Positions 45,684 to 53,517 of a DNA stretch of 64,000 bases are shown here, piece after piece. Each line of letters begins with the position of its first letter. Position 1 is the first letter of the stretch. The DNA comes from Mesorhizobium sp. M1D.F.Ca.ET.043.01.1.1 (GTDB lineage Bacteria > Pseudomonadota > Alphaproteobacteria > Rhizobiales > Rhizobiaceae), in the NCBI RefSeq assembly GCF_003952385.1, contig NZ_CP034444.1, positions 1,612,001-1,676,000 on the forward strand, given 5' to 3'. The translations under genes were made by a program, and so were the position numbers. Under the pieces are notes generated by a model that was not told the DNA's origin, searched no databases, and saw only the letters and a program-made list of their open reading frames with translations.

Positions 45684-46319
45684 TCAAACGCGGCCTCGAT
45701 TTTTCTCGCCGGCGTAGAGCGCCACAGCCATCGCCCGGTTGCGGACGTCAAGTTTGTCGTAGAGGTTCCTCAGGTGGTATTTGACTGTGTTCTCTGAGAT
45801 TCCGGTCCGGGTGGCGATCTGCAGATTCGTCCAGCCGTCGGCCAGCACCGAAAGCAGTTCGCGTTCCCGTATCGTCAGCCGCGACATCGGCGTGTCGTTG
45901 ATTTTCGAGACGTCCAGGTAGGGGATGCAAATCCGGCCATTGGCGACCGCGACCAAGGTGTCGAAGAGGACCGCTGGGTCGTCGAACTGGTAGCAGAACC
46001 CCTGGACGCCAAGGCGCACGCACTGCTTGAGGATGGCGATGTCGTGATCGTTGGAAAAGATCACGAGGCGCGCATGCAGGCTGCGCCGCTGCATCTCCGT
46101 CATGACAGCGCCGGCGTCCATATCCGACAATTTCCACCCGAGCACGGCGAGGTCGAACTGAGGAGTTGAGGCTGACGCCGCCCGGAGAAAAGCCTCACCG
46201 GCCTGGACGCTACCAACGAGATCGAAGCGGTCATCCCGCGAGATCATATCCCCAAGGGCAGCGACCACGAGCGGATTGCGCTCTCCAATCAAGATCCTGA
46301 ATCTGCTCTTTTCGGGCAT
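45684..46319 (-). CDS. LuxR-family response-regulator-like protein with degenerate receiver domain
   Basis: The 211-aa protein is built as a NarL/FixJ-type regulator: receiver (residues about 7-125) and LuxR HTH (about 142-205, LTIRERELLSVLADG...ISENTVKYHLRNLYDKLDV). Key receiver residues are missing. The acidic pair is GER in LIGERNPLV, the phospho-acceptor position reads VLGWKLSD (Gly instead of Asp), and the conserved Lys region is GFCYQFDD. It is therefore unlikely to be controlled by ordinary phosphorylation. ATG 46319 follows AGGTGGAG. No histidine kinase is adjacent. Confidence 0.82.
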   Translation of the reverse strand: MPEKSRFRILIGERNPLVVAALGDMISRDDRFDLVGSVQAGEAFLRAASASTPQFDLAVLGWKLSDMDAGAVMTEMQRRSLHARLVIFSNDHDIAILKQCVRLGVQGFCYQFDDPAVLFDTLVAVANGRICIPYLDVSKINDTPMSRLTIRERELLSVLADGWTNLQIATRTGISENTVKYHLRNLYDKLDVRNRAMAVALYAGEKNRGRV

Positions 46320-46559
46320 TGACTCCACCTAAGTCCCGACACATTGGCGCTGATCCTAGACTCGGCGGCATTCATGCGCGTTCCCGGCCTTCGTCGCTTG
46401 CGCCCTCTCCCTTGCAATCCCTACGCTGGCCGACCACTTTCCTGCTTCGACCACCTTTCGGCATTGATCCCCTATCGACCAGATCCGCGCCAGGATCTCC
46501 ATTCATATCATGAATTTTATTTTCCTTCTAGTACAATCGGTCAGTTCGACGCACTGTTG
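46320..46559. other. upstream region of the LuxR-like gene
   Basis: No gene is seen. At 46510-46532 there is an A/T-rich element (ATGAATTTT, then TTTCCTT, then TAGT) that matches 20 of 23 bases of a sequence upstream of folD at 60933-60955. Confidence 0.4.
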
Positions 46560-46850
46560 GATTGGGCCTTCGCGAGGGATGAGCCGTGCGCGCGCTGCGG
46601 CCGGCACCGTCTCCGGCCCAGACGTCGAGCCCCCGCTCCAGCAATCACCCCCTTGTCGAGCGCGTGGATGTCTCGTCGATCATATCTCCGCGCGCCAGAT
46701 TGATGAGGAAGGCGTCGGCTGCATGATTGAGAGCCTTGCTCCGTCAATCAGATGCCTGTTTTCGGCTCCGCCTGGACAATGCGGCGAGACGAAGTCGGAC
46801 TCCGCCAGCACTGCCTCGATGGATGGAAGTTGCCGCGCAGACATCGGCGC
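46560..46850 (-). pseudogene. remnant of a D-2-hydroxyacid dehydrogenase
   Basis: Minus-strand translation shows LPSIEAVLAESDFVSPHCPGG then ENRHLIDGARLSIMQ near 46829-46710. After a frame change comes AADAFLINLARGDMIDE, and after another, LDKGVIAGAG and LDVWAGDGAG. These are successive conserved blocks of the NAD-binding domain of glyoxylate/hydroxypyruvate-reductase-type enzymes, including the catalytic-Arg segment (ARGD). At least two frameshifts and missing ends make it a decayed gene. It may be a past partner of the glyA-ppc genes. Confidence 0.72.
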
Positions 46851-46988
46851 GAACAGAGTTGGCTGAGCGGTAGCCTCGCATCGTTCAAGTGATGGCGAAG
46901 GCCGGCGCACGCCACCGATCGGAAGCAACGTCCTGCAAGCCTTCGTACCGGTTCTGCCTGGCGAGACGCGCTACAGGGCCGGCCATTT

Positions 46989-47094
46989 CTAGAGCGTTTC
47001 AGCGATTCATAGAATCGCCGAACCGCTCTAAGTATTTGTTTTTGCGCAATTCCGGACGGAAAACCGTTACACACTTTCCTGGAATTGCTCTAAG
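46989..47094 (+). repeat. dispersed Rhizobiales-type repeat, copy 2
   Basis: It contains GCGCAATTCCGGACGGAAAA and TTTCCTGGAATTGCTCTAAG, the common core, preceded by AGAGCGTTTCAGCGATTCAT, a variant of the left part of copies 3 and 4. It is about 115 bases beyond the dmmC stop, in the convergent-side gap. Confidence 0.8.
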
Positions 47095-47210
47095 CATCCA
47101 TGAGGACAACCAGAAGCCTGGGTGCCTGCGGTCGTCACGCGGCGGCGTGCCTGCTTCGCGACCGGGCAATCACTCTCATGCCCCTGGCGCCGCCAGTGGA
47201 CACGGCTCGC
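47095..47210. other. gap between repeat and dmmC end
   Basis: There is no gene and no recognisable terminator. Confidence 0.4.
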
Positions 47211-48251
47211 TCAGTCCGGCCAAATGCCCGGCGACGTCGGAGCGCCGTCGTCATATCGGGACAGCCATTCCACGATCTTGGGGCGATTGGTGACAAAGCC
47301 CTTGTAGGTCGCAAGCTCGGTCGGCAGATCGCGGATAACGCGATGGAAGCGCCTGGCCCATTTCGGCACCGTCACCAGTTCGTCGAGCTTGATGAGATAG
47401 CAGCGGATGGGAAACACCAGGGCATTCGAGCGAGGGAGACGGAAGAAGGTCTGAAGCTCGACGCGCAAATGCATCATTTGCCCCATGTTCTCCAGCGTCA
47501 GGTCTTTCTTCATCACGCCCCATTTGTGATAGTTTTCGGGGCTTGTATCGAGCAGCGGATTGACCGTCATCGTCCAGTTCAGACGGCGCGCCGGCGAGCC
47601 CTGCTGCACGTTCAGGAGGAACTTCAAAGCGCGCTGGAAGATCCCCATCTCGTGCGCCTTCGGCACCGGGGCGTGCCATTCGAAGAAGTTCATGCCAATG
47701 TCGAAATCAAGGCTCCAGTCGGCCTGTGTCGTCACCATGCCGGCGTCCATCCACAGGTTGTCGTCGCGTTGGTCGAGCACCGCAAAGTCGCCCTGGGTCT
47801 GCCGCGTGACGTACTCCATCGGACCACAGGGCAATGTGGTCTCATCAAGGAAAGTGAACTTCTGCTCGATGCCCAGTGGGCAGTTGATCCAGTGCCATTT
47901 GGCGCCGTCGCGGCGCAGTTCGAAAAGCTCTGGATACTCTCCCGCCTTCGAGGTCATGATCAGCTCGAGCAGATCCCAGCCGGCCAAGGTCATGTGCGGC
48001 AGCGACTGGCAGCGCAACGGGTCTTCGGCAAGGACGCGGGCACGGTCGCGCATCTCCGAGACGTAGTGCTCATCGACGTCGAAAGTCCGCTCGTAGACGC
48101 TGCCCGGGCGGTATGATTTATGCGGCTCCAGGTTCACCGAGTACATGTAGCTGTCCTCGGGGAACGGGAAAGGGAAGCGCTTGACCGCCTCCGGCGAGTT
48201 GCGGAAGGTGAAATCGTCGTGGAAGGTTTCTTCCTTGAAGATGATAGTCAT
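47211..48251 (-). CDS. dmmC: dimethylamine monooxygenase, haem-dependent N-demethylase subunit (DUF3445)
   Basis: The 346-aa protein is of the DUF3445/haem-dependent oxidative N-demethylase (HODM) alpha-like family, with a PAS-fold haem subunit that oxidatively demethylates dimethylamine to methylamine and formaldehyde. Recognised segments include FPFPFPEDSYMYSVNLEPH, DNLWMDAGMVTTQADWSLDFDIGMNFFEWHAPVP and FRLPRSNALVFPIRCYL. ATG 48251 is chosen from the family N-terminus. It is the last of four minus-strand genes in the order GcvT-like, zinc-ribbon protein, reductase, haem protein, which matches the published order dmmDABC of Ruegeria pomeroyi. The symbol follows that order; letter assignment is inferred. 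Confidence 0.85.
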   Translation of the reverse strand: MTIIFKEETFHDDFTFRNSPEAVKRFPFPFPEDSYMYSVNLEPHKSYRPGSVYERTFDVDEHYVSEMRDRARVLAEDPLRCQSLPHMTLAGWDLLELIMTSKAGEYPELFELRRDGAKWHWINCPLGIEQKFTFLDETTLPCGPMEYVTRQTQGDFAVLDQRDDNLWMDAGMVTTQADWSLDFDIGMNFFEWHAPVPKAHEMGIFQRALKFLLNVQQGSPARRLNWTMTVNPLLDTSPENYHKWGVMKKDLTLENMGQMMHLRVELQTFFRLPRSNALVFPIRCYLIKLDELVTVPKWARRFHRVIRDLPTELATYKGFVTNRPKIVEWLSRYDDGAPTSPGIWPD

Positions 48252-48267
48252 CGCAGCGTCCTCCTCG

Positions 48268-49233
48268 CTATCGATCCAACACCAGCGTTTTGCCTTCGAA
48301 GCGTGATACGCAAGGCATGATCTTGGTGCCGCTGGCACATTGCGTGGGCGTCAGCCAATGGTCCTTGTGCAGGAACGTTCCCTCATACTGGAGGACATCG
48401 GTCTCGCACTGACCGCAGGCTCCCCCGCGGCACAGATATGGCGCCTCGACACCGGCCGCTTCGATCGCTTCGAGCAGGCTTTGATGCTCGCCGACCCGGA
48501 TCATCTTGTCCGAGCGCGCCAGCATGACCTCGAAGGGCTTGCCTGAGGCCGGCGCAAGGAACTCCTCATGATGGACCGCCTCGCGCGGCCATCCGAGCGC
48601 CGCCGCGGTCTTGCGCACCCAGTCGATCATGCCCTTGGGGCCGCAGACATAGACATGGGTGCCGAGCGGCTGCCCGTCGAGCAATGCCGGCAGGTCGATC
48701 AGCTCGCGTCGGTCGTCGTGGTAAAGATGAACCCGCGGACGATAGTTGGCCACAAGCTCGTCGGCGTAGGAGCCAAGGGACGCTGTCCGCACGGAGTAGT
48801 GCAGTTCGAAGTTGCCGTTCATGGCGCTTAGTTGCCTGATCTGCGCCAGGAACGGCGTGATGCCGATGCCTCCGGCAAGCAACAGGTGCTTTCGCGCCCG
48901 CAAATCCAGTGCGAAGAGATTGACCGGATTGGAGATGACCATTTCCATCCCCGGCCTCACCTGCCGATGCATGAACAACGAACCGCCTCTGCCATTGTCG
49001 TCGCGACGGATCGAGATCGAATAGCCCTCCCGGTCGGCCGGATCGCTCATGATCGAGTAGGGATTGCGGCGCACGCGATCCTGGTCGTTCATTTCCACGA
49101 CCGTATGCGCGCCGCCCGAGAACGTAGGCATCAGGCCGCCGTCACGGCGCACGAACCTGAACCGGGTGACGAGCTCGTTGACCGGCGTGACCTCAGCCAC
49201 CCTCACGGGTATTTTCGCGGCTCCTGCACTCAT
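48268..49233 (-). CDS. dmmB: dimethylamine monooxygenase reductase subunit (flavin/NAD(P)H, 2Fe-2S)
   Basis: The 321-aa reductase is of the phthalate/vanillate-demethylase-reductase type. The flavin domain contains RRNPYSIMSDP, the NAD(P)H domain HLLLAGGIGITPFLAQIRQL and YVCGPKGMIDWV. A C-terminal plant-type 2Fe-2S ferredoxin domain has CRGGACGQC and a distal Cys in IMPCVSR. It carries electrons from NAD(P)H to the haem subunit. ATG 49233 overlaps the dmmA stop (ATGA), and the gene ends 16 bases before dmmC. Confidence 0.86.
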   Translation of the reverse strand: MSAGAAKIPVRVAEVTPVNELVTRFRFVRRDGGLMPTFSGGAHTVVEMNDQDRVRRNPYSIMSDPADREGYSISIRRDDNGRGGSLFMHRQVRPGMEMVISNPVNLFALDLRARKHLLLAGGIGITPFLAQIRQLSAMNGNFELHYSVRTASLGSYADELVANYRPRVHLYHDDRRELIDLPALLDGQPLGTHVYVCGPKGMIDWVRKTAAALGWPREAVHHEEFLAPASGKPFEVMLARSDKMIRVGEHQSLLEAIEAAGVEAPYLCRGGACGQCETDVLQYEGTFLHKDHWLTPTQCASGTKIMPCVSRFEGKTLVLDR

Positions 49234-49829
49234 CTGAACCGCTCCACCGATTCCGGAATATTGCCGGGATCTTCCGCGTCGACGCGCACGCCCTGAAAGG
49301 CCGCTATGCGACGCGAATAGTGATCGCGCACGAACAGATGCAGCCCGCAATGGGCGCATTGGAAAGGATCGTGTGTCACGTCTTCGGTGATACCCTTGCA
49401 ATGCACGCACTGCACACGGCGCGCGGTCGAGCCGCGATGCTCCGTCTGGATGGCGGAATGCGGGATGCCGGCCTCCGTGGCCTCGAACATCGCCTGTCCC
49501 ACCAGCCCTTCAGTTCCCGCCAGATAGACCTGGAGGCCCATATGCGCCCCGGCCAGCACCCGCCTTAGCCGCGGAAGCGCGGCTTCGTAGCTCGGCCCGA
49601 CATAGAGTTGGGCAGGGGCAAGTTCCTTCAGCCTTGGGACGAACTTGTCTCCAGATTTCTTGGGGGCATAGATGATATGAGTCGCGCCGAAGAAACCGGG
49701 GGGCGCGGCGGCGGCCAAATCGAGAATAGCCTCCGCACCTTCGGCATCGGCGACCATCAGATGCAGCCGCCCTGGCCGCACCTCCAGCACGCCATAGACG
49801 GGGCGGCTTGGAATCGAGCCTTCTAACAC
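49230..49829 (-). CDS. dmmA: dimethylamine monooxygenase subunit, DmmA-like with zinc-ribbon, GTG start
   Basis: The 199-aa protein has an N-terminal alpha/beta domain (PVYGVLEVRPGRLHLMVAD onward) and a C-terminal ribbon with two CxxC pairs (VQCVHCKG and FQCAHCGLH), suited to a metal or rubredoxin-like site, followed by VRDHYSRRIAAFQGV. A GTG start at 49829 is used, with GAGGG upstream; no ATG lies near and the open frame above is not family-like. It lies between dmmD and dmmB, in the position of dmmA. Its role in electron transfer or assembly is not certain. Confidence 0.8.
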   Translation of the reverse strand: MLEGSIPSRPVYGVLEVRPGRLHLMVADAEGAEAILDLAAAAPPGFFGATHIIYAPKKSGDKFVPRLKELAPAQLYVGPSYEAALPRLRRVLAGAHMGLQVYLAGTEGLVGQAMFEATEAGIPHSAIQTEHRGSTARRVQCVHCKGITEDVTHDPFQCAHCGLHLFVRDHYSRRIAAFQGVRVDAEDPGNIPESVERFR

Positions 49830-49894
49830 TGACTTTGACCCTCGGCTCCGTTTTGGTTCGGGCTTGCACCCTGTTTGCGATGTCTCACCGCGAC

Positions 49895-51028
49895 TTATCC
49901 CTTGGCGGTGCGACGCTTCTTTTCCGCATCGAAGAACGGCATCGAATGGGCGACGCAGGAAATTTCGCCGGTCGAATTGCGAACGGTCATCTTCACTCCG
50001 TCGACCGCGCAATCAACCGGCATGCGGGCAATGCCGATATTGTGCCTGTTGAGACCGGAGTACATGCCGATCGTCACCACGCCGACCTTTTTGCCGTCCT
50101 TCAGCAACGGCGCGCCTTCCTCGGCCGGCGTCGTGCCTTCGAGCTTGACGCCATAGATCTTGAAGCGCTCCTTGCCCTTCAGCCGATAATGTTCCTCGGC
50201 GCCGCGGAAACCCACCTTGCCGGGAGAGACGGTGAAGTCGAGCCCGAGTTCCCACAGCGTGTCGCCGGGACCCTCGTTCTCGAACGGATATTTTTCCGAA
50301 TTGTCGTATGGGAAGAACAACAGATAGCTTTCGGCCCGCAGCAGATCGAGCGTTGTGAACCGGCAGGGGATAATGCCCATGCCCGCGCCCTCCTCCAGGA
50401 TCCGGTCCCAGATCGCGGGAGCGTCCTGGCCACGACAGAAGATCTCGTAGCCGCGCTCGCCCGTGTAGCCGGTGCGCGAAATCGTCACCGGCAGACCGAA
50501 GAGCGAGGTGTGCATATGGCTGAAGTAGTTCAGGTTCCGGATGCCTTCCACATGCTTCTGCAGGTAGTCGACGGCAAGCGGGCCCTGCAGCGACAGGTCG
50601 TGGAGATTGTCGTCGAAGCGGATGGCGACGTCACGCCCGGTAGCCGCCATCGTGAGCTGCTCATGGGCGCCGCCGGAGCCGTGCACGACCATCCAGCTGT
50701 TCGGCCCCATGCGGTAGATGACGCAGTCGTCGATGAACTTGCCGGCGTCGTTCAGCATTGTCGCGTAGACCGAACGGCCGGGCATGATCTTTTCGGCGTT
50801 GCGGGTCGTGGCGCGGTCGATGATGTGGCTGGCCGCAGGGCCGTTCAGGTGCACCTTCTTCAAGCCGGAAACGTCCATGAGGCCGGCCTTGGTGCGGATC
50901 GCCAGATATTCGCGCTCCGGATCGCCCGCATACTGCCAGGCGGTGCCCATGCCGCTCCAGTCTTCAAGCTTCGAACCAAGCGCGCGATGGCGATCGGCGA
51001 GCGTCGAAAATCTCCAGGAATTGGTCAT
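49895..51028 (-). CDS. dmmD: GcvT-like tetrahydrofolate-dependent protein DmmD
   Basis: The 377-aa aminomethyltransferase-fold protein has the GcvT landmarks GLMDVSGLKKVHLNGPAA, SLQGPLAVDYL and SRTGYTGERGYEIFCRGQDA. These proteins bind tetrahydrofolate and can take formaldehyde as 5,10-methylene-THF, which would protect the cell from formaldehyde made by the monooxygenase. ATG 51028 has AGGGGAA upstream. It leads the dmmDABC operon. The palindromic operator at 51057-51080 lies in its promoter, and the GntR gene diverges from it. Confidence 0.86.
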   Translation of the reverse strand: MTNSWRFSTLADRHRALGSKLEDWSGMGTAWQYAGDPEREYLAIRTKAGLMDVSGLKKVHLNGPAASHIIDRATTRNAEKIMPGRSVYATMLNDAGKFIDDCVIYRMGPNSWMVVHGSGGAHEQLTMAATGRDVAIRFDDNLHDLSLQGPLAVDYLQKHVEGIRNLNYFSHMHTSLFGLPVTISRTGYTGERGYEIFCRGQDAPAIWDRILEEGAGMGIIPCRFTTLDLLRAESYLLFFPYDNSEKYPFENEGPGDTLWELGLDFTVSPGKVGFRGAEEHYRLKGKERFKIYGVKLEGTTPAEEGAPLLKDGKKVGVVTIGMYSGLNRHNIGIARMPVDCAVDGVKMTVRNSTGEISCVAHSMPFFDAEKKRRTAKG

Positions 51029-51056
51029 TGCATTCCCCTTTTTTATACCAATTATT

Positions 51057-51080
51057 GAACCAGTTTGCGAGAACTGGTTC
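51057..51080. promoter_or_regulatory. palindromic operator GAACCAGTT-N6-AACTGGTTC at the dmm/gntR promoter
   Basis: Perfect nine-base arms flank TGCGAG. Reading toward dmmD, a TATAAA-like -10 (complement of 51042-51047) puts the palindrome over the -35 region. The same elements, GAACC, TTGCGAGA and GGTTC, occur in the same order upstream of tmm (53476-53500, opposite orientation). It is a good candidate site for the adjacent GntR regulator. Confidence 0.7.
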
Positions 51081-51334
51081 TTGAAATCAATACTCCCGTT
51101 AAAATTTTTTACCTGAGAGCAAAAATGACCAATCGAACATCGCGGCCAGGAAGAGCCGAAGGCCAACCGAAATGGAAAGCGAGACACTCGCGCGAAACAG
51201 ACGGCGAAACGCCAGATTGGCGATCAGAATCAGCCGACCGCCAGAAGGGCGCGGTCATCGGCCGTGGCTTGCGCGGCCACCCAGAACCATCGCAAATGGA
51301 TGCGAACTTTCGGATGTCGAAAGGAACGTCGCCG
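51081..51334. other. leader region between operator and gntR
   Basis: The frame is open through this region but shows no domain, so it is treated as gntR leader. AAGGAA at 51320-51325 supports the ATG at 51335. Confidence 0.45.
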
Positions 51335-52054
51335 ATGTCATCGAAACATGAGGCTGCCTTGGCACTAATCGCGGATCATTCAATCACCGCCACGGTTCGT
51401 GTCGTGGTGGACACGCTGCTGGCGCGAATAAGCTCTCAGCGATACACCACCGACGAGCGGCTGCCCTCGGAGCGGACATTGGCCAGTGAACTTGGCGTCG
51501 CCCGGAACACGGTTCGCGAAGCGCTGGACATACTCGAGAAACATGGCTTCATACGCCGGCGTGCCGGGAGCGGCAGCTTCGTGAAGGGTCAGGCGGCCCC
51601 GGATGACGCGACCGGAGGTGTCGCCGCCGAGACGAGCCCGCTCGACCTCCTGGTGATGCGCGGAATAATCGAACCCGACATGATGAGGCTCGCCATCATC
51701 AACATGTCGCCGCGCGCCATCGAGGGACTGAGCGAGACCTTGTCCGCCATGGAAGGGGTTCAAACCGAAGCGGCGGAGTTCGCCCGGCTCGAGGATGAAT
51801 TCCACCGTCAGGTAGCCCGCGGCGCGGGAAATCCGCTGCTGACGTCATGCTACGATCTGTTGCTCCAGGCTCGCCGCCAGAGCTTCCGTGCCGCCCTCAA
51901 CCGGCGGCATCTGACGCCCAGGCGAATACAGGACTACCAGCGCCGCTACAACACGCTGCTCAACGCGATCATCGCCCGGGATATCGAGAGCGCGGTCGAA
52001 TTCACCAAGTTGCTATTGATCGAGGAACAGAAGCTGCTTCTGCAGGAAGACTGA
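51335..52054 (+). CDS. GntR/FadR-family transcriptional regulator
   Basis: The 239-aa product has a winged-helix GntR domain (residues about 10-75, with DERLPSERTLASELGVARNTVREALDILEKHGFIRRR) and a C-terminal all-helical FCD ligand domain (about 95-225). ATG 51335 is chosen because AAGGAA lies upstream; ATG 51314 is an alternative. It is divergent from dmmD and followed eight bases downstream by the convergent end of the LivJ-like gene. It is the probable repressor of dmm and tmm through the shared palindrome; the inducer could be a methylated amine. Confidence 0.84.
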   Translation: MSSKHEAALALIADHSITATVRVVVDTLLARISSQRYTTDERLPSERTLASELGVARNTVREALDILEKHGFIRRRAGSGSFVKGQAAPDDATGGVAAETSPLDLLVMRGIIEPDMMRLAIINMSPRAIEGLSETLSAMEGVQTEAAEFARLEDEFHRQVARGAGNPLLTSCYDLLLQARRQSFRAALNRRHLTPRRIQDYQRRYNTLLNAIIARDIESAVEFTKLLLIEEQKLLLQED

Positions 52055-52061
52055 GCCTCGG

Positions 52062-53357
52062 TCAGTCCGATCCGGCAGCGATGCGCAGCTCTCCGGAGGC
52101 GCTGGAATGGCGCTGATCCCACATCAGCCCAAGCGCGCGCATTTCGTCGCGCAACCGCGCGCCGTGCCTTTGCAGCCAAGCCGGGACCGACCCAAAGGCT
52201 ACAATACGCGCCTGGCCATCCGTAATGCGCACGACCGGCCAGTCGCCGATCAGGGCGTTGTCATTCCCGAACAGTTCCGAGCCCGCCCATTGCGCCATCC
52301 CGAACGCATGTTCGCCGAGCCCGCCATGCTTCATCGCTGCGAGAACGGAGACAGGCGCTGCCGTTCCAGCTTTCTCGACCGCCGCATGCCAAAGGTCGAG
52401 CGTGGCAACGTATTCCCAGGAAACCGCGCTCCAGCTGTCCGGGAAACGCCGGTTGTACTCCGCGAAGAACGCGGCTGGACGATTGAAGAAGAAGGCCTTG
52501 TCGCGAAGCTCCGGATCGTCGAAGTCCGGGAACTGGAACAGAAAGCCCTCCATGAAATCCACCGATGTCCGGTCGACCAGCCGCCGATAATAGTCGGCAG
52601 TGCAAGAAATGATCTGCCCCCGAAATCCCGCCCGGAAAGCGGCCTCGGTCAGCGCGTGAACCATTGGCTCATAGCTCGTGCACCAACACAAAATGTCGGG
52701 ATTGCCGACCAGCATTGCGCGCAGAATTTCGTCGGCGTTCGTGGCCTCCGGCGCGTAGCGGACCTCGCCCACCGACGCGATCCCCTCGGCCGCAAAGGCG
52801 GCGCGATAGGTAGCCAGCGAAGGCAGACCCAGCGCATCCGTCTGGCTGCACATCGCCACGCGCCTCAGGTCGGGGCGGTTGCGTGCAAGCCATTCGACTG
52901 CCGTGACGTTGTAGAGGGGGTGGATCTCGCTGGGCGCGATCAGATACGGCGTGTCGGGCGAAAGATCGCTCGGCAGCAGCGTCGAGGTCAGGATCTTGCG
53001 CGACATGAGATAGTCCTGGACCGGACGGAACGTATCGCCTCCGTGCATCATCAGCAGCCCTACCCCGTGATCCTGCACGAGGCGCCGAGCCCCTACCGCT
53101 GCCCGATCGGGTTCATAGCCGCAGTCCTCGGCCAGCAGTTGGACGTTGTGCCGCGTCCCGCCGATGAGCATTCCGCCGGTGCGATTGATCCAGTCCACCC
53201 AGATGCGGCAGCCGTTCAATCCCGGCAGCCCCCAAGAGCTGACAGGCCCGCTGAGCGGCCCGAGAAAGCCTACTTTAACCACTCGATGTGCGCCGACGCC
53301 CAGCCGTTTGACCTGGGCGTTCACTGCAAGTCGTTGCACTAGGCTGGCGGCGTTCAT
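52062..53357 (-). CDS. LivJ/AmiC-like periplasmic-binding-fold protein without a signal peptide
   Basis: The 431-aa Peripla_BP_6 (branched-chain amino acid/urea/amide binding) protein has VVKVGFLGPLSGPVSSWGLPG at residues about 26-46, and IWVDWINRTGGMLIGG and WEYVATLDLWHAAVEKAG further on. Its first 25 residues (MNAASLVQRLAVNAQVKRLG) are polar and basic with no hydrophobic core, so it is predicted cytoplasmic. No permease or ATPase gene accompanies it. Start ATG 53357 has GAGGAGC. It lies between gntR and tmm and diverges from tmm. An intracellular sensor role like AmiC is plausible; a lost signal sequence is the alternative. Confidence 0.78.
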   Translation of the reverse strand: MNAASLVQRLAVNAQVKRLGVGAHRVVKVGFLGPLSGPVSSWGLPGLNGCRIWVDWINRTGGMLIGGTRHNVQLLAEDCGYEPDRAAVGARRLVQDHGVGLLMMHGGDTFRPVQDYLMSRKILTSTLLPSDLSPDTPYLIAPSEIHPLYNVTAVEWLARNRPDLRRVAMCSQTDALGLPSLATYRAAFAAEGIASVGEVRYAPEATNADEILRAMLVGNPDILCWCTSYEPMVHALTEAAFRAGFRGQIISCTADYYRRLVDRTSVDFMEGFLFQFPDFDDPELRDKAFFFNRPAAFFAEYNRRFPDSWSAVSWEYVATLDLWHAAVEKAGTAAPVSVLAAMKHGGLGEHAFGMAQWAGSELFGNDNALIGDWPVVRITDGQARIVAFGSVPAWLQRHGARLRDEMRALGLMWDQRHSSASGELRIAAGSD

Positions 53358-53410
53358 GGCGCGCTCCTCACCGACCGTTCATAGACCGAGGCCAATTCCG
53401 GCGCAAATTC

Positions 53411-53460
53411 ATTTTCCTTCCATGAATATTAGTTGACAAGCTTGTCGTTTCGATCATAAC
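53411..53460 (+). promoter_or_regulatory. candidate tmm promoter
   Basis: TTGACA (53433-53438) and CATAAC (53455-53460) are spaced by 16 bases. Upstream, ATTTTCCTTC (53411-53420) recurs in the LuxR and, in variant form, folD upstream regions. The operator half-sites begin at the -10, a repressor geometry. Confidence 0.5.
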
Positions 53461-53500
53461 TGGTTTGAACCAAAAGAACCAATCTCGCAAAAACCGGTTC
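53458..53500. promoter_or_regulatory. operator cluster upstream of tmm
   Basis: The segment holds AACTGGTT, GAACCA and GAACCA half-sites followed by GAACC (53476-53480) and GGTTC (53496-53500) around TCTCGCAA. Inverted, the last unit gives GAACC, TTGCGAGA, GGTTC, as in the dmm operator. It overlaps the predicted -10 and ends 17 bases before the tmm ATG. Confidence 0.65.
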
Positions 53501-53517
53501 AGACCAATGGGAGAATC

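Noticed and set aside
46344..46703. Plus-strand 119-codon frame between LuxR-like gene and the pseudogene
   Set aside because: It is antisense to the dehydrogenase remnant over part of its length and has no recognisable sequence.
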